Translations under genes and position numbers: made by a program
Part shown: positions 41,750 through 50,950 of the stretch, in pieces
Layout of the letters: every line of letters starts with the position of its first letter
How positions within the stretch are numbered: position 1 is the first letter of the stretch
Source: Nonomuraea ceibae
GTDB lineage: Bacteria > Actinomycetota > Actinomycetes > Streptosporangiales > Streptosporangiaceae
Direction of reading: 5' to 3'
Assembly (NCBI RefSeq): GCF_019396325.1
Contig: NZ_JAHKRO010000024.1
Location: forward strand, 28,050 to 92,049
Length of the DNA stretch: 64,000 bases
The notes under the pieces: model-generated
Database searches by the model: none
Told to the model about the DNA's origin: nothing
Seen by the model: the letters and a program-made list of their open reading frames with translations, nothing else

Positions 41750-41887
41750 CCCGTCCCCTGGGCGCGCGCCCTTCCACGCGGGACCGGCGTCCCGTCCCCG
41801 GGCGCCGCGCCGGAGGGGCGTCCCGCCCGCTCGGGGGGCCGCCGTCCCCTGGGTTTCCGTACGGGGTTCCCGGTCCTGGGGGTCGGC

Positions 41888-43447
41888 ATGGGTGATGCGG
41901 TGTTCGTGCGCCGGGGCGTCTACCACGACTCGGTGACGCTCATGCGAGCCGGTGCGGGCCTGCCGGGGGCCGAGGTGGCGGTGGTGGCGATGGCCACGCA
42001 GCTGAACCTCGGCCTGGCCCGCGACCTGGGCTTCGACGTGCCCGCGGCGGACCCGGGCGACCTGCTGGTGGCCTTGCGGGGCGACGACGTGGCCGGGGCC
42101 GCCGAGGAGCTGGACCGGCGGCTCACCGAGCGGGCCCCGCCGGGCCGGGAGTCGGAGCAGCCGCCGCGCACCACCCGGTCGGCCGCCAGGTCGCCTGCCG
42201 ACCTGGTGCTGGTGTCGGTGCCGGGCGAGCACGCGTTCGCCGAGGCGCTGGACGCCGTGGAGGCCGGGCTGCCGGTGATGATCTTCAGTGACGGGGTGCC
42301 CGTCGAGCAGGAGCGGCTGCTCAAGGAGCGGGCGGACGAGCGCGGGGTCCTGGTCATGGGCCCCGACTGCGGCACCGCCGTGATCGGCGGGGTCGGGCTG
42401 GGCTTCGCGAACGTGCTGCGGCCCGGCCCGGTGGGCGTGGTCGCCGCGTCGGGCACCGGGGCGCAGCAGGTGACGTGCCTGCTCGACCTGGCGGGGGTGG
42501 GGGTCAGCCATGTGCTGGGGGTCGGCGGGCGGGACCTGTCGGCGGAGATCGGCGGCCGGTCCACCGTGCGGGCGCTGCGCATGCTGGACGACGACCCGGC
42601 GACCGAGCTGATCGTGCTGATCTCCAAGCCGCCGTCGCCCGAGGTGGCGGCGGCCGTACGGGAGGTGGCGGGGGCGCTGCGCACGCCGGTCGTGACGGCC
42701 GTGCTCGGCGGGGACGCCGACCTGACGTCGGCGGCCGAGGAGGCCCTGCGGGCGCTGGGCGTGCCGGTGCCCGACTGGCCGTCGTGGACGGCCCTTGGCG
42801 ACGTCGCAGATTCCAGCGGAGACGGGATCGGAGACGGGACCGGGGGCGGGCGGGCGCTGGTCGGCGTGTACTCCGGGGGCACGTTGTGCGCGGAGGCGGC
42901 GGCGGTCGCGGGCCGGGGGGAGTTCACCGACTACGGGGACGACGTTTACACGCGGGCGCGTGCGCATCCGATGATCGACCCGACGCTGCGGCTGGAGGCG
43001 TTGCGGAAGGTGCCGCCGGACGCGGTGGTGCTGATGGACGTGGTGCTCGGGCACGGGGCCGACCCCGACCCGGCAGCCGCACTGGCCCCGGCGATCGCGG
43101 CGTCCCCGGCCACGGTCGTGGTCGCGCTGGTCGGCACCGAGGGTGACCCCCAGGGGCTCCGGCGGCAGGCCGAGACCCTCCGGGCCGCCGGGGCCGCCGT
43201 CTTCGCCTCCAACGCCCGCGCCGCCCGCTTCGCCGCCACCACCGCCAGCCGCCCCCCATCCCCTGCCCCCGATTCCGGTCCCGGAGCTCCCGGGGTCGCC
43301 GCTCCGGCCCTCGGAGCGCCCGGGGCCGCTCGCCTCGACCCCGGTCCCGGTATTCCCGGGGCCGCCGCTCACGGCTCTGGGTCCGGTCCTGGCTCCGGGT
43401 CCGCGCCTGGAGGGGTTTGGCCGGGGTCGGTTACGGAGGTGTCGTGA
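41888..43447 (+). CDS. fdrA: FdrA family protein with C-terminal low-complexity tail
   Basis: A 519-residue protein of the acyl-CoA synthetase-like FdrA (AllF) family: MGPDCGTAVIGGVGLGFAN, VVAASGTGAQQVT, VLGVGGRDLS and LISKPPSPEV. Residues from about 440 onward are a Pro/Gly/Ala/Ser-rich tail not expected in the family, with Gly-Ser dipeptides just before the stop. FdrA with YlbE and YlbF forms oxamate carbamoyltransferase in E. coli. It lies 138 bp after the DUF2877 gene and its stop overlaps the DUF1116 start by one base. Confidence 0.87.
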   Translation: MGDAVFVRRGVYHDSVTLMRAGAGLPGAEVAVVAMATQLNLGLARDLGFDVPAADPGDLLVALRGDDVAGAAEELDRRLTERAPPGRESEQPPRTTRSAARSPADLVLVSVPGEHAFAEALDAVEAGLPVMIFSDGVPVEQERLLKERADERGVLVMGPDCGTAVIGGVGLGFANVLRPGPVGVVAASGTGAQQVTCLLDLAGVGVSHVLGVGGRDLSAEIGGRSTVRALRMLDDDPATELIVLISKPPSPEVAAAVREVAGALRTPVVTAVLGGDADLTSAAEEALRALGVPVPDWPSWTALGDVADSSGDGIGDGTGGGRALVGVYSGGTLCAEAAAVAGRGEFTDYGDDVYTRARAHPMIDPTLRLEALRKVPPDAVVLMDVVLGHGADPDPAAALAPAIAASPATVVVALVGTEGDPQGLRRQAETLRAAGAAVFASNARAARFAATTASRPPSPAPDSGPGAPGVAAPALGAPGAARLDPGPGIPGAAAHGSGSGPGSGSAPGGVWPGSVTEVS

Positions 43448-44817
43448 TGGTGCTGGACGGGCCGCCGAGGGTGATCACCGTGGGGGCCGAACCGCTGGCG
43501 GAGGCGTTGCGGGAGCAGGCCGCCGACACCGTGACCGTGGCGTGGCGGCCGCCGATGGCGGGGACGGCCGAGGCGCTGGGGCGGGTGCTGGCGGATCCGC
43601 GCAGGCGGGCGGCCAACGAGCTGGCGGTGCGCCGGATGACCGGTGCCCGCCCGTACCTGGCGGGGGTGCGGCGGGCGTCGGAGCTGCTGCGGCTGCCCAG
43701 GGGCATGTTCCTGCACGCGGGCCCGCCGATCACGTGGCGGCGGGCGTCGGGGCCGCTGCGCGGGGCGCTGATCGGCGCGATGCTGCTGGAGCGGTACGCG
43801 CCGGACGAGCGGGCCGCCGAGCAGGCGCTGGCCTCGGGTGACGTCCTGCTGGAGCCGTGTCACGGGCACGGCGCGGTGGGGCCGATGGCGGGGGTGGTCA
43901 GCCCGTCGATGTGGCTGTTCGAGGTGCGGGACGACGAGCACGGCGGCGTCGCGTACTGCTCGCTCAACGAGGGCCTGGGCAAGGTGCTGCGGTACGGCGC
44001 GTACGGGCCGGAGGTGCTGGAGCGGCTGCGCTGGATGGACACGGTGCTGGGCCCGGTGCTGTCGGCGGCGGTGGAGCTGGCGGGCCCGATCGACCTGCGG
44101 GCGATGATCGCACAGGCGTTGCAGATGGGCGACGAGCTGCACAACCGCAACCGGGCGGCCACCTCGCTGCTGCTGCGGGAGCTGGCTCCGGCGGTGGTCG
44201 ACGCGGCTCCGGCGAACGCGTCGGACGTGCTGCGGTTCATCGCGGGCAACGACCATTTCTTCCTGAACGCGGCGATGGCGGCGGCCAAGGTGAGCACCGA
44301 CGCGGCGCGGGACGTGCCGGGCTCGTCGCTGGTGGTGGCGATGGCGCGCAACGGCACGGACTTCGGCGTGCAGGTGTCGGGGCTGGGGTCGCGCTGGTTC
44401 ACCGGCCCGGCGGGGGTGCCGGACGGGCTGTTCCTGGGCGCGTACGGGCCGGGCGACGCGAACCCGGACATCGGCGATTCCACGATCACGGAGACGTCGG
44501 GCCTGGGCGGGTTCGCGATGGCGGCGGCCCCGGCGATCGTGCGGTTCGTGGGCGGGGAGGTGGCGGACGCGGTGGCGGCGACCCGGTCCATGTACGAGAT
44601 CACGTTGGCGGAGCATCCGGCCTACCAGATCCCGGCGCTGGGCTTCCGGGGGACGCCGGTGGGGATCGACGTGGCGCTGGTCGCCAGGACCGGGCTGCTG
44701 CCCGTGGTCAACACGGGCATCGCCGGGCGTGTCGCGGGCACCGGGCAGGTGGGGGCGGGGCTGGTGAGCCCGCCCGCCGAGGCGTTCACCAGCGCGCTCG
44801 CGGCCCTTGCAGGCTGA
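43447..44817 (+). CDS. DUF1116 protein (YlbE/AllG-like)
   Basis: A 456-residue DUF1116 protein. Characteristic stretches are HAGPPITWRRASGPLRGA, CHGHGAVGPMAG, LQMGDELHNRNRAATSLLLREL and FVVxMARNGTDFGVQVSG-like near 290. YlbE of E. coli (AllG) is part of the oxamate carbamoyltransferase complex. The ATG at 43447 is supported by GGAGG 7 nt upstream and overlaps the fdrA stop (TGATG). No carbamate kinase gene follows, unlike in E. coli. Confidence 0.87.
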   Translation: MVLDGPPRVITVGAEPLAEALREQAADTVTVAWRPPMAGTAEALGRVLADPRRRAANELAVRRMTGARPYLAGVRRASELLRLPRGMFLHAGPPITWRRASGPLRGALIGAMLLERYAPDERAAEQALASGDVLLEPCHGHGAVGPMAGVVSPSMWLFEVRDDEHGGVAYCSLNEGLGKVLRYGAYGPEVLERLRWMDTVLGPVLSAAVELAGPIDLRAMIAQALQMGDELHNRNRAATSLLLRELAPAVVDAAPANASDVLRFIAGNDHFFLNAAMAAAKVSTDAARDVPGSSLVVAMARNGTDFGVQVSGLGSRWFTGPAGVPDGLFLGAYGPGDANPDIGDSTITETSGLGGFAMAAAPAIVRFVGGEVADAVAATRSMYEITLAEHPAYQIPALGFRGTPVGIDVALVARTGLLPVVNTGIAGRVAGTGQVGAGLVSPPAEAFTSALAALAG

Positions 44818-44856
44818 CGTATCGGCAGGTCAGGGCTTTTGTAAGGAAGGTTTGGC

Positions 44857-44884
44857 TTCACACCCGGAATGGCCTGCCTATATC
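44857..44884 (+). promoter_or_regulatory. Candidate sigma-70-type promoter of the kinase gene
   Basis: TTCACA (44857-44862) and TATATC (44879-44884) are separated by 16 bp, a good housekeeping-type promoter in this GC-rich context, 62 bp before the kinase ATG. It shows that the kinase is not simply read through from DUF1116. Confidence 0.5.
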
Positions 44885-44945
44885 GTGGCGAATCTCATTA
44901 ATCTGGAACGTATGCCGCGACGCAGGTAACAGATGGGGGCGTGAC

Positions 44946-47177
44946 ATGGCAGCCGACCGCGTACTCAGCGGCCCCGGCGCCGAGGGCGGCGCCTCACAGA
45001 GCCAGGGCCGCCTGATCGGCCGCCGTTACCGCCTGATGTCGCCGGTGGGCCGGGGCGGCATGGGCATGGTGTGGCACGCCCACGACGTCCTGCTCGCCCG
45101 GGACGTGGCGGTCAAGGAGCTCATCCTGCCGTTCGGCCTGGACCACGCGGGCAAGCAGGTGGCGCACCGGCGGATGCTGCGCGAGGCGCGCTCGGCGGCC
45201 CGGCTCACGCACCCGGGCATCATCACCGTGCACGACGTCGTCGAGGAGGACGGCCGCCCGTGGATCGTCATGGAGCTGGTCCGCGCCTGGTCGCTGGAGC
45301 AGGCGGTGCGGCAGGGCGGCCCGCTCCCGGTGGTCCAGGCGGCCGAGATCGGCATCCGGGTGCTCGACGCGCTGCGGCACGCGCACTCGGCCGGGATCCT
45401 GCACCGTGACATCAAGCCGGGCAACGTGCTGCTCACCGCCGACCGGGTGGTGCTGACGGACTTCGGCATCGCCGCGATCGAGGGCGACGTGACGATCACG
45501 CAGACCGGCCTGCTCATGGGCTCGCCCGCCTACATCCCGCCGGAGCGGCTGTCGGGCCAGCCGCTGACCCAGGCGGCCGACCTGTGGTCGTTCGGGGCGA
45601 CGCTGTACGCGGCGGTCGAGGGGCGGCCGCCGTACGAGGGGCCGGACGCGATCGCGGTGCTCGGCACCGTCCTCACGCAGGAGCCGAACCCGCCGCAGCG
45701 GGCGGGCGCGCTGCGGCCGGTCATCGACGGGCTGCTGCGCAAGAACCCGGCCGAGCGGCTGACCTCCGACCAGGTGGTGGAGCAGCTGGAGCGGGTGCTG
45801 CGCGCGCACGGCTCGGCCCGCCCGCGCGTCCCGGACGTGCCGCCGCCCCCGCCGCTGCCGCCCGACCCGGACTTCGGCGCGGGCGAGCCGCTGCCGGGGC
45901 CGCCGTCCGGGCCGCTGCCGTCGCGGATCGTGGAGACCCCGTCGGGTCCGGTACGGGTCCCGTACGATCCGCTCGGCAGCTCGTCCGGCGGGTACGCGGT
46001 GGCGGGCCCGGCCGGCGGGCACCCGACCGACCAGCTCAGGCAGCCGCCGGTGGCGGACGGCTTCGACGCGTTCGGCAGCCGCTCAGGACCGCACCGCGTC
46101 CCCGAAAACTCGTCGGGCTCGTACCCGCTGCCCGACCCTTCGTCCGGTTCGTACCCGCTGCCCGCCCCCTCGTCCGGCTCGTACCCGCTGCCCGACCCTG
46201 CGTCGGGCTCGCACCGCATCCCCGACATGTCCGGCCTGCACGACACGTCCGGGCCGCAGCGGATGCCGGAGGAGACGCCCGGGCCGCAGGAGGCGCCGTT
46301 CGTGGCGCGCGGCCTGCTCGACGGCCCGTCGAACCCGCCGCTGGGCGGCTACCCGAACGTGGACGACGACGAGCCGTCCGCACCGCCGATCCTGCCGCTG
46401 ACCAGCGACAGCCGGACCGCCGGCAGGTCCGCGCCGTGGCCGCTGGCCTCCCCCGACGACCTGCGCGATCAGTCCAGGGACCTGTCGCGCGAGATGCCGC
46501 ACAGCCGCCTGGCCACGCTGCCGGGCGTGGCGCACCGCCAGACCAGGAGCAGGCGCAGGCCGGACGACTCGGGCAACGCCTGGGTGCGCGGCGGCAGGCC
46601 GACGCCGCTGCTGCTCCTCACGGCCGTGGCCGCCGTGGTCGCCGTCGTGGCGGCGCTGGTGCTGCTCTCCACCGGCGGCACGACGGAGCCGGCGGTGAGC
46701 GCGTCCCCGACGGCGAGCGCCGCCGACGCCGCCCCCTCGCCCGTCCCCGACGGCTACCGGGAGCACACGCCGCCCGGCTTCACCGTGGCGCTGCCGGACA
46801 GCTGGAAGCTGACGTCGTCGGGCGACGAGGCCACGTTCACCGGCCCGAAGGACTCGGGCCTGACGATCGAGGTGGAGCAGGCGACGCCGCAGGCCGACGG
46901 CGGCCTGTCGGAGCTGACCCGGCGCGAGGCCGACGGCGGCGTCGACGCCTACATCCAGGTCCAGCTCCAGGCGGTGAAGTACCGCGGCTGGAAGGCGGCC
47001 GACTGGGAGTACACCTACACGACCGGCAACGGCGTCCCCATGCACGCCCTGACCAGGCACGTCACGATCGACGAGCGGACCGCGTACACGATCGCGTTCA
47101 CGATGCCCGAGCTGCGGTGGGACGACGAGGCGGACACCCGCAAGGTCTTCCTGGACACCTTCCGCGAGACCACCTGA
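44946..47177 (+). CDS. Transmembrane Ser/Thr protein kinase (PknB type)
   Basis: A 743-residue receptor-like kinase. The kinase domain (about 28-290) has GRGGMG (35-40), Lys57, Glu80, HRDIKPGN (Asp155), DFG (172-174) and GSPAYIPPE, all intact. A long Pro/Ser-rich juxtamembrane region follows, with a four-unit repeat of SSGSYPLP type; one membrane helix lies at about 553-574, then an extracellular domain of about 165 residues that is not PASTA but resembles the small PsbP/Mog1-like domains fused to actinobacterial kinases. GGGGGCG precedes the ATG. Neighbours give no clue to its signal. Confidence 0.9.
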   Translation: MAADRVLSGPGAEGGASQSQGRLIGRRYRLMSPVGRGGMGMVWHAHDVLLARDVAVKELILPFGLDHAGKQVAHRRMLREARSAARLTHPGIITVHDVVEEDGRPWIVMELVRAWSLEQAVRQGGPLPVVQAAEIGIRVLDALRHAHSAGILHRDIKPGNVLLTADRVVLTDFGIAAIEGDVTITQTGLLMGSPAYIPPERLSGQPLTQAADLWSFGATLYAAVEGRPPYEGPDAIAVLGTVLTQEPNPPQRAGALRPVIDGLLRKNPAERLTSDQVVEQLERVLRAHGSARPRVPDVPPPPPLPPDPDFGAGEPLPGPPSGPLPSRIVETPSGPVRVPYDPLGSSSGGYAVAGPAGGHPTDQLRQPPVADGFDAFGSRSGPHRVPENSSGSYPLPDPSSGSYPLPAPSSGSYPLPDPASGSHRIPDMSGLHDTSGPQRMPEETPGPQEAPFVARGLLDGPSNPPLGGYPNVDDDEPSAPPILPLTSDSRTAGRSAPWPLASPDDLRDQSRDLSREMPHSRLATLPGVAHRQTRSRRRPDDSGNAWVRGGRPTPLLLLTAVAAVVAVVAALVLLSTGGTTEPAVSASPTASAADAAPSPVPDGYREHTPPGFTVALPDSWKLTSSGDEATFTGPKDSGLTIEVEQATPQADGGLSELTRREADGGVDAYIQVQLQAVKYRGWKAADWEYTYTTGNGVPMHALTRHVTIDERTAYTIAFTMPELRWDDEADTRKVFLDTFRETT
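46110..46229 (+). repeat. 30-bp in-frame tandem repeat inside the kinase gene
   Basis: Four units of 30 bp start near 46111, 46141, 46171 and 46201, the last diverged. Each encodes SSGSYPLPxP in the juxtamembrane linker. Being an exact multiple of three, copy number can vary without a frameshift. Confidence 0.8.
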
Positions 47178-47200
47178 TCGCCCCCTGTTACGGTCGCGGC

Positions 47201-48013
47201 ATGGAGCTGGCGAACATCTACTTCTATCCGGTCAAGTCCACCACCGGTCACGAGCTGCGCAGCGCCGAGGTGGAGCCGTGGGGGCTGGCCGGTGACCGGC
47301 GCTACCTGGTCGTGGACGAGGCCGGCGAGCCGCTGACGGCGCGCGAGTTCCCGGTGATGCTGTCGTGCGTGGCGCGGCCGGACGGCGGCACGATCACGCT
47401 GACGGCGCCGGGCGCCGCCCCGTTGCGGGTCACGCCCACGGCGGCGCGGGTCATGGCCGGCGTGTGGGGGACGCCGGTGGAGGTGACCGACTGCGGCGAC
47501 GACGCGGCGGCCTGGCTGACGGCGCTGATCGGCCGGCCGGCGCGGCTGGCCTGGCTGGACGATCCGACCCGGCGTCCGGTGGACCCCGCCTACGGCCGCG
47601 CGGACGACCGGGTGAGCCTGGCCGACGCCTACCCGCTGCTGCTGACCACGACGGCGTCGCTGGAACAGCTCAACACCTGGGTGGCGGCCACGGCCGCCGA
47701 GCTGGGCGAGCCGGAGCCGCGGCCGCTGTCGATGCGCAGGTTCCGGCCGAGCGTGGTGGTCTCCGGGTCCGAGCCGTTCGCCGAGGACGCGTGGAAGCGG
47801 GTCCGGATCGGGGAGGTGGAGTTCAGGGGCGTCAAGCTGTGCGACCGGTGCGTGCTGACGACGGTCGACCCCGACACGTGGACCAAGGGCAAGGAGCCGA
47901 TCCGCACGCTGGCCCGGCACCGCCGGTGGGACGGCAAGACCTGGTTCGGGCTCAACCTCATCCCCGACGGCACGGGCACGATCCGCCAGGGCGACCGGGT
48001 GACGGTGCTCTGA
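47201..48013 (+). CDS. MOSC-domain protein (YcbX-like)
   Basis: A 270-residue protein with an N-terminal MOSC_N beta-barrel (YFYPVKSTTGHEL, GDRRYLVVDEAGEPLTAR) and a C-terminal MOSC domain (RPSVVVSG, the conserved Cys region KLCDRCVLTTVDPDT). Members bind molybdenum cofactor or act in N-hydroxylated-base detoxification; the iron-sulfur domain of E. coli YcbX is absent. The ATG is at 47201, 23 bp after the kinase stop. The nearby molybdenum hydroxylase locus is about 10 kb away, so a link is only a suggestion. Confidence 0.85.
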   Translation: MELANIYFYPVKSTTGHELRSAEVEPWGLAGDRRYLVVDEAGEPLTAREFPVMLSCVARPDGGTITLTAPGAAPLRVTPTAARVMAGVWGTPVEVTDCGDDAAAWLTALIGRPARLAWLDDPTRRPVDPAYGRADDRVSLADAYPLLLTTTASLEQLNTWVAATAAELGEPEPRPLSMRRFRPSVVVSGSEPFAEDAWKRVRIGEVEFRGVKLCDRCVLTTVDPDTWTKGKEPIRTLARHRRWDGKTWFGLNLIPDGTGTIRQGDRVTVL

Positions 48014-48076
48014 GCGCATCGGGGCAGCCGACTGTCCTGTTTGGGGCCATCTCTGGGGTTATGCGAGACTTCACGG

Positions 48077-49360
48077 GTGACCAGCGCCCCCCCGAATGCT
48101 GAAATTTCGCCCTCTGGCCGGATCCGTGGCATCCAGCGCCGCATCCTCGTCGTGCTGTCGGCGGCGCAGATCGTGGGCGGGGTGGGCGTCGCCGTCGGGC
48201 TGGCCCTCAGCTCGGTGGTCGTCGACGACCTGTCCGGCTCGACGGTGATCAGCGGCTTCGCCGGGACCGCCACCGTGCTCGGCGCGGCGCTGCTGGCCCT
48301 GCCCACCGCCAAGGCCGCGGGCCGCAGCGGACGCCGGGCCGGGCTGGCGCTGGCCTACCTGGCGGCACTGCTCGGCTGCGTGATCTCGGTGGCGGCCATC
48401 AGCATCGGCAACTGGCCGCTGCTGCTGGCCGGCCTGGTGCTGGTGGGCGGCGGCAGCGCCGGGAACCTGGCGGCCCGCTACTCGGCCACGGACCTGTCGC
48501 CGCCCGGCCACGCGGCCAGGCATCTGTCGCTGGTCGTCTGGGCGGCCACGTTCGGCTCGGTGGCGGGCCCGAACCTGGCCGAGCCCGCCGACCGGATCGG
48601 CATGGAGAGCCTGGGGCTGGTGGAGAAGGCCGGGCCGTTCGCGTTCGCGGCGCTGGCGTTCGCGGTCGCACTGGTGATCATCCTGGCGGGCCTGCGCCCC
48701 GACCCGCTCAGGCTGGCCCGCGAGCTCGACGGCACGCAGCCGACGGGCCGGGGCGGCAAGCGGACCGTCCGCACCGCCTGGCGCACGCTGCGCACGACGC
48801 CGATGGCCCGCAACGCGCTGGTGATGATCGCGGTCAGCCACACGGCGATGGTCTCGATCATGTCGATGACGCCGGTGAAGCTGCACCACGACGGCTCGTC
48901 CCTGGACGTGATCGGCATCGTGATCAGCCTGCACATCGCCGGCATGTACATGATGTCGCCGGTGGTCGGCTGGCTGGCCGACAAGGCGGGCCGGGTGCCG
49001 GTGCTGATGCTCGGCATGGGGCTGCTGCTGGCCTCGGCGGCGCTGGCGGGCACGGCCGGGCACCGGGTGTGGCAGGTGACGCTGGCGCTGTTCCTGCTCG
49101 GGCTGGGCTGGTCGTGCGGGCTGGTGGCGGGGTCGGCGCTGGTCAGCGAGTCGGTCGCGCTGGAGGCCCGGCCCGCCGTGCAGGGCCTGTCGGACCTGCT
49201 CATGAACGTGTGCGGCGCCACCGGCACGATCATCGCCGGGGCGATCGTGGGCGGCCTGTCATACGGGGTGCTCGGGCTCGTGGTCGGGGTGATGGTGACC
49301 GCGGCCGGGCTCTGGCTGGTGGTCGTCCGGCGGCGCGCCGCCGACGCGGCGCCCGCCTAG
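48077..49360 (+). CDS. MFS transporter
   Basis: A 427-residue major facilitator with about 12 membrane helices. The loop between helices 8 and 9 reads GWLADKAGRVPVL, a variant of the DRxGRR signature. A basic cytoplasmic loop near the middle (RTVRTAWRTLRTTP) separates the halves. The GTG start (48077) is chosen over an in-frame ATG at 48041 because the extra N-terminus is not hydrophobic or conserved-looking. Its end lies 6 bp from the convergent polymerase gene. Substrate unknown. Confidence 0.85.
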   Translation: MTSAPPNAEISPSGRIRGIQRRILVVLSAAQIVGGVGVAVGLALSSVVVDDLSGSTVISGFAGTATVLGAALLALPTAKAAGRSGRRAGLALAYLAALLGCVISVAAISIGNWPLLLAGLVLVGGGSAGNLAARYSATDLSPPGHAARHLSLVVWAATFGSVAGPNLAEPADRIGMESLGLVEKAGPFAFAALAFAVALVIILAGLRPDPLRLARELDGTQPTGRGGKRTVRTAWRTLRTTPMARNALVMIAVSHTAMVSIMSMTPVKLHHDGSSLDVIGIVISLHIAGMYMMSPVVGWLADKAGRVPVLMLGMGLLLASAALAGTAGHRVWQVTLALFLLGLGWSCGLVAGSALVSESVALEARPAVQGLSDLLMNVCGATGTIIAGAIVGGLSYGVLGLVVGVMVTAAGLWLVVVRRRAADAAPA

Positions 49361-49366
49361 GACCGG

Positions 49367-50929
49367 CTACTTCGCGTCGGCGTAGCAGCTCACCGCGACG
49401 GTCTCCATCGGGAAGCGGACCGGGGTCGGCCCGAACAGCAGCCGGCTCGCCTCCGCCGCGGCGGCCGACACCGCGGCCATGACCTCGCCGGCCTGGTCGA
49501 GCGGGCAGTGCACGATGACCTCGTCGTGCTGGAAGAACACCAGCCTGGCCGGGTCGGGCAGCATCCCGCGCAGCACCGCCATGAGGGCCAGCGCCCACTC
49601 GGCGGCCGTGGCCTGCACGACGAAGTTGCGGGTGAAGCGGCCCCGGTCGCGGGCCGCCCGGCCGCCCTCGGGCCCGGACACCAGCTCCCGCCAGCGGCCG
49701 GACGGCGGCGGGCTGGTGCGCCCGAGCCAGGACCGCACCACCCGCCCGTCCTCGCCCGCCTTGGCCGCGTCCTCGACGAACTGGTAGGCCCGGGGGAAGC
49801 GCTGGCGCATCACGGCCAGCAGCTTGGCGGCGTCGCCGCTGGTGCCGCCGTACATGGCCGACAGCATCGCGATCTTGGCGTGGTCGCGCTCGCCGCCGAA
49901 CGCCTGGGCGAGGGCCGCGTAGAGGTCGATCTCCCCGGCGGCCCTGGCCAGCCCGGCGTCCCCGGCCATCGCGGCCAGCACCCGGGGCTCCAGCTGGGCG
50001 GCGTCGGCGACGACGAGGGTCCAGCCGTCGTCGGCCATCACCACGCGCCGCATCACCTTGGGGATCTGCAGGGCGCCGCCGCCGCTGGTCGCCCAGCGGC
50101 CCGACACGACGCCGCCCACCACGTACTCGGGCCGGAAGCGCCCGCCGCGCACCCACTGGTCGGCCCACGCCCAGCCGTGGAAGCTGAACAGCCGGGCCAG
50201 CTCCTTGTAGGCCAGCAGCGGCGCGACGGCCGGGTGGTCGACCTTCTTGAGCTCCCACGAGCGGGTCGTCTTGAGCGCCACGCCCGCGCCCTTGAACGCC
50301 TTGACGAGCTGCTGCACCGAGTCGGGGTTGACCGGGTGGCCGAACGCCGCCGCCACCTCGTCGGCCAGCGCCTGCAGCCGGGCCGGGCGCATGCCGTGGA
50401 CCGGGCGCGGCCCGAGCAGCTCGGTGAGCAGGGCGTCGTGCACGTCGCGCCGCCACGGCATGCCGTCGTGGCCCATCTCGGCGGCGATCAGCGCCCCCGC
50501 GGACTCGGCGGCCACCAGCAGCCGGAACCGCCCGGGGTCGGGCAGCGCCTCGATCCGGCGGAGCTGGTCGCCGAGCACCTCGGCGACCGCCTCGGCGGGC
50601 AGCGGCTCGGGCTCGAACAGGGTGCCGGGCACGCTCGGCTGGTCGTCGGGCACGGGCAGCCCGCGCAGCCTGGCGTGGGCGGCCCTGGCCGACCTGGGCT
50701 CGCCGTAGCGGCCCTCGTACGCGAGCAGCAGGCCCTCGGTGAGGGCGAGGTCGTGGCAGCGCGAGACCCGCACCCCGGCCGTGAGCAGCGGCGGGTAGGA
50801 CTCGCGCGTGTCGGCCCACACCCAGCGCGGCCGCTCCCGCTCCAGCTCGCGCACGGCCCGGGCCGGCGGGCCCGGCAGGGGCGCCTCGCCGATCCGCAGG
50901 ACCGTCTCTCCCGCCACCACCGCGTACAC
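49367..50929 (-). CDS. Family A DNA polymerase-like protein (DnaE-independent PolI homologue)
   Basis: A 520-residue protein with a family A polymerase domain and a short, divergent N-terminal exonuclease-like region. Motif A is VVADAAQLEPR (Asp309), motif B R348xxxK352 to YG (360-361), motif C QHDEV (His468, Asp469, Glu470). All catalytic residues seem kept, but motif A has Ala-Ala where PolI has Tyr-Ser. It is far shorter than PolA (about 900). Such small actinobacterial relatives are usually annotated as bifunctional 3'-5' exonuclease/polymerase; the exonuclease acidic residues are not obvious here. Possible DNA-repair role. Confidence 0.85.
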   Translation of the reverse strand: MYAVVAGETVLRIGEAPLPGPPARAVRELERERPRWVWADTRESYPPLLTAGVRVSRCHDLALTEGLLLAYEGRYGEPRSARAAHARLRGLPVPDDQPSVPGTLFEPEPLPAEAVAEVLGDQLRRIEALPDPGRFRLLVAAESAGALIAAEMGHDGMPWRRDVHDALLTELLGPRPVHGMRPARLQALADEVAAAFGHPVNPDSVQQLVKAFKGAGVALKTTRSWELKKVDHPAVAPLLAYKELARLFSFHGWAWADQWVRGGRFRPEYVVGGVVSGRWATSGGGALQIPKVMRRVVMADDGWTLVVADAAQLEPRVLAAMAGDAGLARAAGEIDLYAALAQAFGGERDHAKIAMLSAMYGGTSGDAAKLLAVMRQRFPRAYQFVEDAAKAGEDGRVVRSWLGRTSPPPSGRWRELVSGPEGGRAARDRGRFTRNFVVQATAAEWALALMAVLRGMLPDPARLVFFQHDEVIVHCPLDQAGEVMAAVSAAAAEASRLLFGPTPVRFPMETVAVSCYADAK

Positions 50930-50950
50930 GCCCCCCAGAGTGCCAGGCGG

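Noticed and set aside
38900..43372. A 1490-codon minus-strand open frame
   Set aside because: It runs antisense through FdrA and DUF2877 and out of frame through PucR; only its last 69 codons (S4 domain) are a real gene.
43857..44945. Apparent fusion of DUF1116-region sequence to the kinase
   Set aside because: The upstream part is a different frame of the DUF1116 gene; the kinase has its own ATG at 44946 and a promoter candidate at 44857-44884.
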